In this document: one piece after another, positions 23,395 to 33,315 of the stretch
How the letters are laid out: each line of letters starts with the position of its first letter
How positions within the stretch are numbered: the stretch's first letter is position 1
Assembly: GCA_029706075.1 (NCBI GenBank)
Contig: JAINUG010000047.1
Coordinates: forward strand, 4,833,830-4,897,829
DNA: 64,000 nucleotides
Source of the DNA: Aldrovandia affinis
Taxonomy: Eukaryota > Chordata > Actinopteri > Notacanthiformes > Halosauridae
Direction: 5' to 3'
Made by a program: the position numbers and the translations under genes
The notes under the pieces: generated by a model
Seen by the model: the letters and a program-made list of their open reading frames with translations, nothing else
The model's database searches: none
What the model was told of the DNA's origin: nothing

Positions 23395-23405
23395 GTCGGA
23401 TTGTT
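23395..23405 (-). promoter_or_regulatory. Gypsy-2 self-primer site
   Basis: GTCGGATTGTT (plus strand) lies one base inside the 5' LTR. Its reverse complement matches LTR bases 19001-19011 at 9 of 11 positions, and the inferred RNA start there is 31 nt from TATTTCTA. The two mismatches fit the general decay of this copy. Confidence 0.6.
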
Positions 23406-23406
23406 C

Positions 23407-23571
23407 TGTTAGGAGGCTTCCCAGAACTAACCCAGACGCAAGACATGGACATGGAATGGAATGAAAAGGAAGGTTTATTTTCTGGACAGACAAACAAGCA
23501 GGCTGGAAGGTGAACAGGGAAGATGGCAAGTGGAACCAGTAGGCTGGTGTGACGAACAGGCAGGCTGGCTT
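23407..23571 (-). repeat. Gypsy-2 5' LTR remnant
   Basis: It matches the first 165 bp of the LTR at 18680 with scattered substitutions, then ends abruptly in AT-rich sequence. Confidence 0.85.
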
Positions 23572-24322
23572 TTATATTTATTTTTAAAAATATATTATTT
23601 TCATACCAGTTCATACTAATTAAAATCACCCATTAGGATTAGCTCCTTATTCTGGTCACATTCTTTGAAGAGTTTATAGAATGCACATGAATGCTACATC
23701 AGCGCTCAGCAAAATACTGCTGCTTTCAGGTATTATTCAAATTGTCTCCCAAATTATTTAGACTTTCGAAGTTTGAACTATTGGACTTTATTCTTGCATG
23801 TTTTGACTATAAAAGTCAAAAGTTTCAACTTTAATTTTGAAGGTTTTGGTTGTAACTGATTGGTCTGATCTATCTGCAGTTCTCAACATGCAGCTCTGTA
23901 GCCTACAACCCCATAAGGCCTGAAGTATGTTTACTCGTAAAATTATTTTCAGTAAAAGGGTAAAGTAAAAGGTTCAGACTTTTAAAGTCAAAATAATTAG
24001 AAAAAGGTTTTTCACATGGCCCTAATACTCTTCCATATAAATAATTCCTTAACAAATATAAAAGGTTTTATGGAGTTTCTGAGTTCACTTTTGTTGAACC
24101 ACAGCTTTGTGTAGAATATCATCATTACCTACCAGCAGAAAAGGCCTATTCTTACAAACAAAGTCCTGACTCAAAGCCAAATATCAATTATTAATGCAGC
24201 CTAATGACCTATACATTTTCTTAAAGCCCAGGTATGAGGGGATTAGAAATTTGAGTATGTTCATATTAACTTTTGTTGCTACAGCTGTAGCTCTTGGCAC
24301 AGCTAAGTGCCTCTTGCACCCA
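23572..24322. other. AT-rich DNA, no gene
   Basis: Nothing recognisable; low-complexity A/T runs and no frame over 70 codons. Confidence 0.5.
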
Positions 24323-24614
24323 GAGGTGCAATACTTAGTTGAGTGTCTAAACTTACCCTACCCACCTGCTGTAATGACTGAAAATTGTCAGTCAATGCAT
24401 CACTGATCCAATACAAGCATGAACAATGCAAACCTAATCACATCCTACACATTAAGTTCTGATATACAGTTTGTAATTAATTAAATTGATAAATAATAAA
24501 TACATCTGCTTTATTTCCTGATTAAATCTAGTTTTTTTTACAAAACCTAAATCAAATCCTGAAAAGTGTAGACTGTGTATAAAGCTATGTGGTTGCATTG
24601 ATGTTGGATAACTT
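24323..24614 (-). repeat. Unknown dispersed repeat, copy 2 (inverted)
   Basis: This is the reverse complement of 17081-17354 (see there). The pair faces inward around Gypsy-2. Confidence 0.75.
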
Positions 24615-24743
24615 CGTAAAATAATATTATGCTGTTGTTATCAGAGTTGTAACTTTTCAAGTCATCGACAGCTAGCTATCCAATTAATTAGATATACAGT
24701 ATAGTTCGGTATCATACCTGACTAAGATGATCAATGTTTTATC

Positions 24744-25131
24744 CTTTAAAAAAAAAAATCTGTTTCAGATTTTCTCCCATTTTCTCCCAATTTAGTACCC
24801 AATTACACCCTCTATTTTTCATGTCAATTCCTCCCTCGTATTGTGAGTTTGCTGTCATAGCCCTGAGACTGACAGTGACAAAGGCGAAGTCTCGCCTCCT
24901 CTGAGACGGCACTCGCCAAGCTGTCGACTGTAACTCCGGTACCTCAGAGCCACTCCTGTATGCAGTGAACTTCATGTCAGCTTCCCTCCCCCCTCCCTGG
25001 GGCAGACAGCCAATTGCTGCCGCCTGGTGGCACTCCCGGCCAGAGCCGACTCTGGCACGATCGGTGGAATCTAACCCCGGTCTGGGTGGCCAGTGTCAAA
25101 AGTTGTAACCACAAAACCACCTGGGAGGCCC
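24744..25131 (-). mobile_element. tRNA-derived SINE, second copy
   Basis: On the minus strand it has an A box over 25109-25119 (TGGTTTTGTGG) and a B box over 25066-25076 (GGTTAGATTCC). It shares its body and tail with 9484-9840. A 14-bp target duplication ATCAATGTTTTATC flanks it at 24730-24743 and 25132-25145. Poly(A) on the minus strand appears as the T-side A-rich run near 24749. Confidence 0.88.
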
Positions 25132-25145
25132 ATCAATGTTTTATC

Positions 25146-25297
25146 TTGATATGTTCATTATTGTTAAAACATTATTTAGGCAGATCCACCTTAACAAATT
25201 TTTGTATTCTATTTTTGCATAAACAACTGGCTTGTTAATTAGAACATGTTGTCTTGATTTCACTGCAAATATATTACTACTATAGACTACAACAGAC

Positions 25298-25358
<61 letters not shown>

Positions 25359-26282
25359 GATTATATGATTGTATTGTACGATTATGTTGCTTATTTTTTG
25401 TATTATTATTGTATGATCAAATAGAAAGTTATATAGTCTAACTGTGCTTGTTTTTATTTTGTATTCACTTTTCCCATTTCCCCTGACATTATTATAGCTA
25501 CATTCACATCTTTGTGTAGGATTAATTCTAATAGCACATGTTTCATGTGATGGATGGATAGCTAACATTGTATGCTATTCCCACACATTTTCATTTGAGT
25601 TGCTAGACTTGAAAACTTTCAGAAATGGGTGCAAATGCAAAGCAATTTTAAATGTAATGTGCTCAGCTGGCCACCCACATTTTATTGGGCAGTAAAATAA
25701 ATACATAACACATTTTTCTGCAGTTTGAAAACAAAGACCTGGATTAGGTATAGAACAGTTGTTTAAAATGGCTCTCTGAATAGCCTCACACTTGTTGTAT
25801 CCATTTTTATGCCTCCTATTCTAAAATGTGTTTTCGCTGGAGGAGGCGTGATGACTAAACCCACAAATTCCACATTGCCAAATGAAAACAAGCAAAACCA
25901 AAACCAAAAAGTATTTGAACCGTTGGGGCTGAATTCTGGGCACCATGTGAAATTTATGAAAACTGTTTGAAAACTAGTTTAACCCAAAACTGGAGATCAT
26001 GTCAAACAAATAACTTAAAACTTAAGCACTTTGTAATTATTTGCATTGCATTTGATTTAATTATTTTAAAAATCAAATTAAGCTGATGAGAGAGAATAAG
26101 ATCAAGCTTTTTTAATTGTATAGTTAATTGTAGTCCCACCCATTGCAAATTACACAAGGTCATTCATTGCTTTCACAAGACTGTCTTTATAATCTCAATG
26201 GTCTCTGTGTCCTTATTTAAAATGGACATAGTTTTAATGTAAATAAAGGTCATAGATTACAAACTTGACTTGACTAGCCTAG
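25146..26282. other. AT-rich DNA, no gene
   Basis: No gene recognised. It contains the trinucleotide palindrome at 25299-25357. Confidence 0.45.
25299..25357. repeat. Trinucleotide palindrome (ATA)n-(TTA)n
   Basis: About ten ATA units are followed directly by about nine ATT units, so the two halves are reverse complements and form one near-perfect hairpin without a loop. Confidence 0.9.
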
Positions 26283-26419
26283 TAGTGTTGCACTGATACT
26301 ACTCTTTGGTATCGGAATCTGGCCGATTCAGCACTTAAGTAATCGCATAGGGTATCAGAGAATTAATTATTCTAATTAGCCTAATTATTTGATTCCAATA
26401 CTAAGGTGTATAAATTGCC

Positions 26420-27204
26420 AACTGAGAAATACTGCATCATCCTATCAGTCTTTACTGTCTGTGTTTTCTTCTGCCGTCACTGCCGCTAAGGCAATCTTCT
26501 ACCAAACTAAAATTCAAAATTCAATATCTAAACCTTGTCAACTGTTCTCTATTTTCTCCTCTCTCCTCAGCACACCTCCTCCCCCACCTCAGTCCCCCTT
26601 CACTGCAGATGACTTTGCTGCTTTCTTCGAGGAGAAAACTGCAGACATCCGCAGCTCCTTTGTGCCCTCCACTCCCGCTGCGCCCTCCACTCCCGCTGCG
26701 CCCTCCACTCCCGCTGCGCCCTCCACCCCCGCTGCGCCCTCCACTCCCGCTGCGCCCTCCATTCCCGCTGCGCCCTCCACTCCCGCTGCGCCCTCCATTC
26801 CCGCTGCGCCCTCCACTCCCTCTGCGCCCTCTGCGCCCTCCACTCCCGCTGCGCCTTCCACTCCCGCTGTGCCTTCCACTCCCGCTGTGCCCTCCACTCC
26901 CTCTGTGCCCTCCCCCTGCTTCCCCTCTTTTTCTCCCCTCTCAGACTCTGATATTTCCCACCTCCTCCTCTCCCACCGCCCTACCACTTGTGCCCTCGAC
27001 CCTATCCCTTCATCCCTCCTCCAGGCGATCACACCTGACATCCTCCCATTTGTCACCTCCCTTGTGAACTCCTCCCTGTCTTCTGGTTGTTTCCCCTCAC
27101 CCTTCAAAAGGGCCCATATCACCCCTCTGCTGAAAAAACCCACTCTAGACCCCCTCAGTTATCCAGAATTATCGCCCAGTGTCCCTCCTCCCCTTCCTGT
27201 CTAA
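26420..27204 (+). pseudogene. L2 ORF2 linker region with expanded STPAAP repeats
   Basis: The frame includes SSFVPSTPAAP repeats, then SPLSDSDISHLLLSHRPTTCALDPIPSSLLQAI and the start of RT (SLSSGCFPSPFKRAHITPLLKKP). It breaks just before the NYRP block near 27165. Confidence 0.82.
26663..26920 (+). repeat. 18-bp coding minisatellite
   Basis: About 14 units of GCCCTCCACTCCCGCTGC, each coding Ala/Ser-Thr-Pro-Ala-Ala-Pro, including one 9-bp short unit. They sit in the linker between the endonuclease and RT parts of the LINE, a segment that in the copy at 59449-59901 is not repetitive. Confidence 0.9.
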
Positions 27205-28389
27205 AACCCTCGAAAGAGCGGTATCTAACCAACTCTCTGCTTTCCTCACAGAAAATAACCTGCTGGACCCCCACCAGTCCGGCTTCAGACCTGGCCACTC
27301 AACAGAAACCGCTCTCCTCTCGGTCAATGAGGCTCTTCACACCGCACGAGCCGCCTCCTCTCCTCCATCCTGATCCTGCTTGATCTCTCAGCTGCCTTCG
27401 ACACTGTGGAGCACTCCATCCTCCTGTCCTCCCTGGCAGCAACAGGGATCTGCGGTACAGCCCTCGCCTGGATCGAGTCCTACCTCTCCGGTCGCTCCTT
27501 CCAGGTTGCCTGGGCTGGTAAAGTATCACCGCCTTGCTCCCTCCCCACCGGGGTTCCACAGGGCTCAGTCCTCGGTCCCCTTCTCTTCTCCCTGTACACC
27601 CGCTCCCTTGGCTCTGTAATCTCTGCCCACGGCTTATCTTACCATTGTTATGCTGATGACACTCAATTCTTTCTCTCCTTCTCCCCATCAGACACTCAGG
27701 TCTCTACCCGCATCTCTGCTTGCCTGGGGGACATTCAGAGCTGGATGGACAGTCACTACCTAAAGCTCAACCCAGGTAAAACAGAACTAATCTTCATTCC
27801 TGCCCTAAACTCTCCCCACCTTGATTTCTCAATTTCTCTAGGTGACACCCTGGTGACATCATCACCCTGCGCGAAGAATCTCGGTGTGGTGATGGACAAC
27901 AGGCTGTCCCTATCAATGAACATTGCAGCGGTAAGCCGGGCATGCAGATTCTTCCTGTATAACATCAGGAGGATCCGTCCCTTCCTTACCACGTACTCTA
28001 CCCAGCTCCTGGTCCAAGCAATGGTACTGTCCCGCTTGGACTACTGCCACTCGCTCCTGGCTGGCCTTCCCGCATCTGCCATCAGACCCCTGCAACTCAT
28101 CCAGAATGCCACAGCCCGTCTGGTCTACAACCTTCCTAGACACTCCCATGTCACCCCCCTGCTCACTACCCTCCACTGGCTGCCTGTCATAGCTCGCATC
28201 AAATTCAAGACATTGGTCCTAGCATACCAGGCAGTCAAGGGATCAGCCCCAACATACCTCCTCAAGATCTTCAAACCCTACACACCTGCCAGACCTCTCC
28301 GTTCTGCTACCTCAGGACGCCTAGCACCTCCCCCCCTCCGCTTCCCGGTCACGTCTCCTGTCGGTTCTGGCTCCACGATGGTGGAATGA
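27179..28389 (+). pseudogene. L2 reverse transcriptase and C-terminal domain
   Basis: Two frames cover it: 27179-27373 (SLLPFLSKTLERAV, GFRPGHSTETAL) and 27406-28389. Between them the [11 protein letters not shown] motif is readable in the second frame. [13 protein letters not shown] and the catalytic YADDTQ are intact, followed by [12 protein letters not shown] and the C-terminal block [30 protein letters not shown] in part, which is characteristic of L2 elements. The frame ends shortly before the usual WNDLP motif because of a shift. Confidence 0.9.
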
Positions 28390-28727
28390 CCTTCCTGTGG
28401 AAGTCAGAACAGCTGAGACCCTGGCTACCTTCAAGCGACGACTGAAGACTCACCTCTTCAGGGTGCACCTCTCCCCGTAGTCCGTTTTTTGTTAACTTAG
28501 GGACATAGTTGCTTAGTTTACACGTCTACTTGTTTATGTATTGTATTAGGCTTAGGCATTATTTCCTGCATTGAGTGCTTTACTGCTACCTCTGAATTGT
28601 GGCTACAGTTTTACCTACAGGGTCCTAGTTTAACTATGTGGTTGCTCCTAGCACCCAGGAATTGTACTTCCCACTAGGGTGGCTTTCAGCTAAACTGTTC
28701 TTGACTACGGTTAACACTTTGTTGTAC

Positions 28728-28792
28728 GTCGCTCTGGATAAGAGCGTCTGCCAAATGCCTGTAATGTAATGTAATGTAATGTTATGTAATGT
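28728..28792 (+). terminator. L2 3' stem-loop and TGTAA tail
   Basis: GTCGCTCTGGATAAGAGCGT forms the loop, followed by CTGCCAAATG and tandem TGTAA/TAATG units. In UnaL2-type LINEs this is the RT recognition signal for target-primed reverse transcription. Confidence 0.88.
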
Positions 28793-29042
28793 GAGTGGAC
28801 TACTATAACTGAGGACTTCCACTTTCTGATAAAACTATAACTAAAACTATAACCTGAACGATTAGCCCGCCGAGCTAAAGACTCAAGTCCCCAACCCTGG
28901 GAAATAATCACCCTTTGCAATGAACGCTCACGCGCTCAACTTTAACTCACGGCTTCTGAGTTCCGCTACACTAGCTAATATTACATACCAGAAAGCTTCC
29001 TGCAAGCTAACGTCATACATCATGCTTTCTGCAAGCTAGTAG

Positions 29043-29681
29043 TGTTATGTGGTACAGAACGAACCCAAACGCAGACACAGACAACGTGGTTTTGAATGAA
29101 AAGAGAGATGATTTATTAGTTAACAGAGGTAGTGGAATCGATGAGCTGGAGGACTGGTGACGGGAACAGGACAACCAAAGAGGAGCGCAGGTGGACTGGG
29201 CGAGGAGAATGGCCAGGCAGGCTAAGGAAACCGGAGGGCAAGCAAGGCGGGCAGGCTGGCAGGACGAACAGGCTGGCAGACGGGGAATGAACCTGAACAC
29301 GTAGGAGAGACAACAGGAACAACGGTTAACATGTACAAACAACAAACACAAAGATACGCTAAAACAGAATATAAATTCGGATTTCGAGAGTCAAGTTCTA
29401 CCGGGGTAGAGAGAACAACGATCAATGATGAATGACTGGAAAACCGGGGTAGAAATACTACAGGGCTGATGATCTAGATGGGAGGCTGGTGTGCAGGAAA
29501 CGGATGACGGGATTGGAAACAGGTGAGCAGGATGAGGAGTAACCAGGAGTGAAGATTGAAAAATGTCAAATAATAAAACAATTAACACAAACACTCACGA
29601 GGGAAGAACACCAGAGAACAAACGAACACAGGGGAAAACAAGACAAGGAAAAGATGAGACAGGAACAAATGGAATGTGACA
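29043..29681 (-). mobile_element. Solo LTR of a gypsy-like element
   Basis: TGTTATGTGG ... GGAATGTGACA ends, with a perfect 5-bp target duplication AGTAG at 29038-29042 and 29682-29686. A minus-strand AATAAA lies near 29112. No internal region, so LTR-LTR recombination removed it. The left portion (GAACCCAAACGCAGAC) resembles the Gypsy-2 LTR. Confidence 0.87.
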
Positions 29682-29686
29682 AGTAG

Positions 29687-30030
29687 CTGTCAAGCCAGCT
29701 AAGCAAGCTAGCCATCTATCTAGCATTATATACATTATTTCAGTTTATATTTGAACTTGTATGTAAACACTAGTTAGCTACAGTAACAGTATATTTCCTA
29801 TTCCTAATAGCTATCTTGCTAGGTGAAATTTTTTTCACCTCTCTTGGACCAGCAGTGCTTGCTTGGTGGATAGGCTTTCTTGCTACTCAAGCTTGCTACA
29901 AGCTAGCTATCAATCCAGCTATTGTTATCGGCCAGAATTCTTGCTACAAACTGATGTTATATGCCATGGAAGCTAGCAACTATCTATCTAGCTAAGCAAG
30001 CTATCTATCTATCTAATATTATAGGATGTG
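29687..30030. other. Internal hAT-shell DNA with CTAGC-rich repeats
   Basis: The stretch is rich in ATCTATCTAGC and AAGCTAGC words. Bases 29776-29855 reappear at about 31469-31546 with roughly 80-85% identity. Confidence 0.5.
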
Positions 30031-30577
30031 TGTTAGGATGACACAGATCGGACCCAAATGCAGACACAGACACTGAGGATTAGATAAAGTGAAATTATTT
30101 ATTACGAACAAAGACTGGGGTAGGGAAGTGATGGTGAGGGCAGATTAGGGAGGCAGGCAGGACAGGTAAGCAGGCAGGCAGGCAGGCGAGGAGTGAACCT
30201 GGACACGGAGAGGACGAATAAACATAAAACAACAGACAGAGATAATAACGCTGAAAAAATCACGGTTTAGGAAAGGTATTGATGCGTGTTGCTACCACTG
30301 AAGTGAAGACAATGATCTGACGGTGAGTGGATGAGAAACTGGGGTTGATATACACTGCAGGGCTGATAATTGATGACAGGTGTGCAGGCAGCAGAGGTGT
30401 CGCAGATCCATTGTAATAAGGAGGGAGCCGGAGAATGCCGAGGAGGAAAGCCGCGCCCACAACACATACGCACAAACACGAAACTGACAGGGAGAACAAG
30501 AACACAGGGGAAAGGGAAAAAAGGGAAAACACGAGGAAACACAAAAAATAAACAAAGTTGCGGCCATGGCCGTAACA
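30031..30577 (-). mobile_element. Solo LTR, second gypsy-like family member
   Basis: TGTTAGGATGACACAG ... GGCCGTAACA ends, with GGACCCAAATGCAGACACAG near the left end as in the 29043 LTR, and a minus-strand AATAAATAA near 30098. No clear target duplication was found, so the ends may be slightly off or eroded. Confidence 0.72.
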
Positions 30578-30730
30578 GGTTTTATTTTAACATGTATATA
30601 CTATCGGCTATGTGGGCTTGTAACCCCCCTATCATATTGCAATGGTTCACTTACATTTATGGGTATCTTATGCCTAGTCAGTACTGTCACTTTAAGAGGA
30701 CCATGATGCTAAAGGTCAGGCTTGTGGGTG

Positions 30731-30823
30731 GGATTTCTCTGCATTACATTCTGCGAGCTGGCAGTTCACCAGTCGTTACCGTGATTGCAAGCAAGTGCCT
30801 GAACATTTAATTTCTTATATTAG
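30731..30823. repeat. Direct repeat within the hAT shell
   Basis: About 90% identical to 31178-31270 (TTTCTCTGCATTACATTCTG ... TTTCTTATATTAG). A gap of about 355 bp separates the copies. Confidence 0.8.
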
Positions 30824-31177
30824 GTAAGCATGTGTAAGCTTATTAGTACCAGGGGTAACATGTTTTGTGTTGAATATCTCAAGTACCCAGCAAGTGAAAG
30901 TTTCAATATCGTTGTTCATAAATATAATTGCAACATTGATGTGGCTAGGCTAGCTTATGGTTGCTAGTCTTCACCACACCATGTGTAGCTAGCATTAGCC
31001 ACCAAATGTGAATGTAATTCTTTGTTATACTGTGGTTTTTAATATATTCTAGAGGTTGAGGTACTTCGGAAATGTTTACAAATGTTCACTTAGGTTTGTG
31101 AGTAGAAAATATTGTAGGTGGTAATTTTATTTGTTAACTTTAAGCGTGGGATGTATATTGCAATAGCAGCTAAACTG

Positions 31178-31270
31178 GGTTTTCTCTGCATTACATTCTG
31201 TGAGTTGGCAGTTCACAAGTTGTTACCGTGATTGCAAGCAGGTGCCTGAATATTTCATTTCTTATATTAG
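31178..31270. repeat. Direct repeat, second copy
   Basis: Partner of 30731-30823. Confidence 0.8.
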
Positions 31271-31514
31271 CGAACTGGTGGTTTGGACGTGGGCTACAAC
31301 CTAATCACTAAGGTTGCATCTTCCTGCCATTCTACTTTGCGAGCGGATGTGGACAAACAGATTCATCCTTCGGCAATCGTCCATCATTGACTGCGTATTG
31401 CCCTCTGCTGGCAAACTCGATGAACTGTGAGCCAGGAAACACTTCACGGATTTACTCAAGTAAGACTGGGCTACAATAACAGTATATTTCCTATTCCTGG
31501 TAGCTAGCTTGCTA

Positions 31515-31604
31515 GCTGACATATCGTTTGCCTCTCTTGACCAGCGTTAAAGGAGGCAAGCTGACATATCGTTTGCCTCTCTTGACCAGCGTTAAAGAAG
31601 GCAA
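31515..31604. repeat. 45-bp tandem duplication
   Basis: Two adjacent 45-bp units beginning GCTGACATATCG differ at a single base (GGAGG against GAAGG), indicating a recent duplication. Confidence 0.92.
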
Positions 31605-31771
31605 CGTGGTTTGCGAAGCATGAAATTAACTTGTTTCTTTACAGTGTTGCTGCAGCCGCACTGTCAAACAGCTGTGTTTACGGATACTCCATATCAGCTA
31701 ATTATTTTAGACAGTACTCAATATCAGAATTGGCCAAGAGAAAATGGTATCAGTGCATCACTAATGACTAG

Positions 31772-32395
31772 TTATAAATAGGCCTAGTATTTTCCAGTGG
31801 ATAATTAAATCAAATATGATTTATGAAATTATTAAATTAAATCTGACTCTATAATTTGTTTGGTCTTATTCATATTCATGGCATGGGTCTCTCTGAATTA
31901 TGTTGTGGTGAGTGAGAGGGGGAGTGTATACAAACTTTAAAACAAATGCGTGCTTGAAAAGATGGTAAAGCGCGAGAGGCAGTCCACCTTGTCAAATGTA
32001 ATTCTTAACTGAGGTCTCAGGCTAATGTTATACATGGTTTATGTACATAAGTTGTACATAAGTAATCACTGTGTACAGTTCATTTGTCATGCGACTACTA
32101 AACAATCATCCTGTCATGTGAAATGGAAAGTTTCAACAAGACAGGACCTCACGCAATTCGTGCTGATGAATGGCACCTTCATAAGGCAGTCCTGAATATT
32201 GAGTTCCTGAATATTACGGCATTCATATTCAGCATCATGTTCAGACTTTTATTGGCCTACCTTTACTTAGTAGAGAAGAAATATGTTAACTGTGTGCCAG
32301 ACAAGATTAAATTAAACCCTCATCAAACTTACATTGCTTCCTAAAATGTAAATAGGAAGGGCACATTTTTTACATTTTTAACACTGGGAAGGAAA
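31772..32395. other. Unannotated intergenic DNA
   Basis: No gene or repeat with defined ends. The 73-codon frame at 32123-32344 has no family motif. Confidence 0.4.
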
Positions 32396-33310
32396 AGGTT
32401 AGTCATTTATTCTTATTATTATTTTAAATGAGTAAGCAGGGATACATATACAAGAAGTATTGAACAAGTAGGCAGTGGTGATGACAATTGACAGAATTAA
32501 GTGGTAGTGGAGTCTGAAAAGGTGGGTTTTGAGTCTCTTGCGGAAGATCGCAAGTGATTCCGCGATCCTGACTGATTGCGGAAGGTCGTTCCACCACTGA
32601 GGGGTCAGGACAGTGAAGAGGCGAGACCGCGAGGAGCAGCTGCCGGGCGCCCAGAGGGATGGGACAGTCAGTTTGCCAGAGGAGGCGGAGTGGAGGGGTC
32701 TGACTGGGGTGTAGGGTGTGATGAGTGTCTGGAGGTAAGGGGGAGCAGTTCCTCTAGCCGCTTGAAAAGCAAGCACCAGTGATTTGAATTTGATGCGTGC
32801 TGCGATGGAGAGCCAGTGCAGAGAGGAGTGTAGAGGGGTGACATGGATGAACTTAGGTTGATTGAACACCAAACGTGCGGCAGCATTCTGGACTAGTTGC
32901 AGTGGCTTGATGGCACAGGCTGGTAGGCCTGCCAGCAAGAAATTGCAGTAGTCCAGACGTGAAATCACCAGGGCCTCGACCAGGAGTTGTGTGGCCTCTT
33001 GGGTGAGGAACGGTCAGATCCTCCGGATGTTGTGGAGGGAGAATCGGCAGGTCCGGATGATCGCTGCGATGTGGCCCAAGAAGCACAGTTGGTCGTCCAG
33101 GGTCACTGCAAGACTCCTGGCAGGCTGGGATGGAGACACTATGGAGCCTTCCACGGTGATTGAAGCATCAATCATCGGGGAGCCCTTCGCTGGGAGGAAG
33201 AGCAGCTCAGTCTTCCCCAGGTTCAGCTTCAGGTGGTGGGTGGACATCCAGGCAGAGATGTCAGCCAGGCATGCAGAGATCCACACCGGATTGGAAGCTG
33301 ACACTTTTTT
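32396..33310 (-). mobile_element. L2-clade LINE fragment
   Basis: The minus strand codes the end of RT and the C-terminal domain: HHLKLNLGKTELLFLP, then ISRLDYCNFLLAGLPACAIKPLQLVQNAAARLVF and PQWWNDLPQSVR in the 189-codon frame 32399-32968. A frameshift near 32990 separates the two. The 3' stem-loop and TGTAA tail are not visible, and the 5' end stops at about 33310 just before the YADD region. Confidence 0.9.
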
Positions 33311-33315
33311 AAAAT

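Larger units (their letters stand above)
18680..23571 (-). mobile_element. Gypsy-2: decayed chromovirus, 5' LTR truncated
   Basis: The full 3' LTR is at 18680-19269, but only the first 165 bp of the 5' LTR remain (23407-23571); beyond that AT-rich DNA begins, so no target duplication can be seen. Minus-strand order: gag, protease, RT, RNase H, integrase, chromodomain. It is inactive: RT lost its YxDD motif, RNase H has a catalytic Asp to Asn change, gag lacks the zinc-knuckle region, and there are several frameshifts. Confidence 0.9.
26420..28792 (+). mobile_element. L2-clade LINE, 5'-truncated
   Basis: It spans the ORF2 spacer, RT and C-terminal domain, and ends with the UnaL2-type 3' structure: GCTCTGGATAAGAGCGTCTG (28731-28750), which folds into a stem-loop recognised by the LINE's own RT, then five to six TGTAA-type units. 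The endonuclease is missing. Frameshifts near 27160 and 27365 break the frame. Confidence 0.9.
26283..31763. mobile_element. Probable hAT shell with nested insertions
   Basis: TAGTGTTGCACTGATAC at 26283-26299 and the reverse complement TAGTGATGCACTGATAC at 31747-31763 match at 16 of 17 bases and resemble hAT ends. The flanking 8-mers (TAGCCTAG and ATGACTAG) agree at only five positions, so the target duplication is weak. Inside lie an L2 LINE and two LTRs; subtracting them leaves about 1.9 kb without a transposase. Internal repeats are noted separately. The pairing of these two ends is an inference. Confidence 0.5.

Noticed and set aside
24606..24630. ATAACTTCGTA resembles half of a loxP site
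   Set aside because: Only 11 bases match and no inverted partner with an 8-bp spacer is present; it also lies inside the dispersed repeat, so it is chance.
26663..26920. CRISPR-like array
   Set aside because: Units are contiguous 18-mers without unique spacers, in a LINE coding region. The 82-bp and 10-bp arrays fail for the same reason.
26589..27143. Minus-strand frame with GVEGAAGVEGA repeats, collagen-like
   Set aside because: It is the complement of the 18-bp minisatellite in the L2 linker on the plus strand.
28728..28792. Proof that the organism is an eel
   Set aside because: The UnaL2-type 3' end was named from eel but similar tails occur widely in fishes, so it supports only a ray-finned fish.
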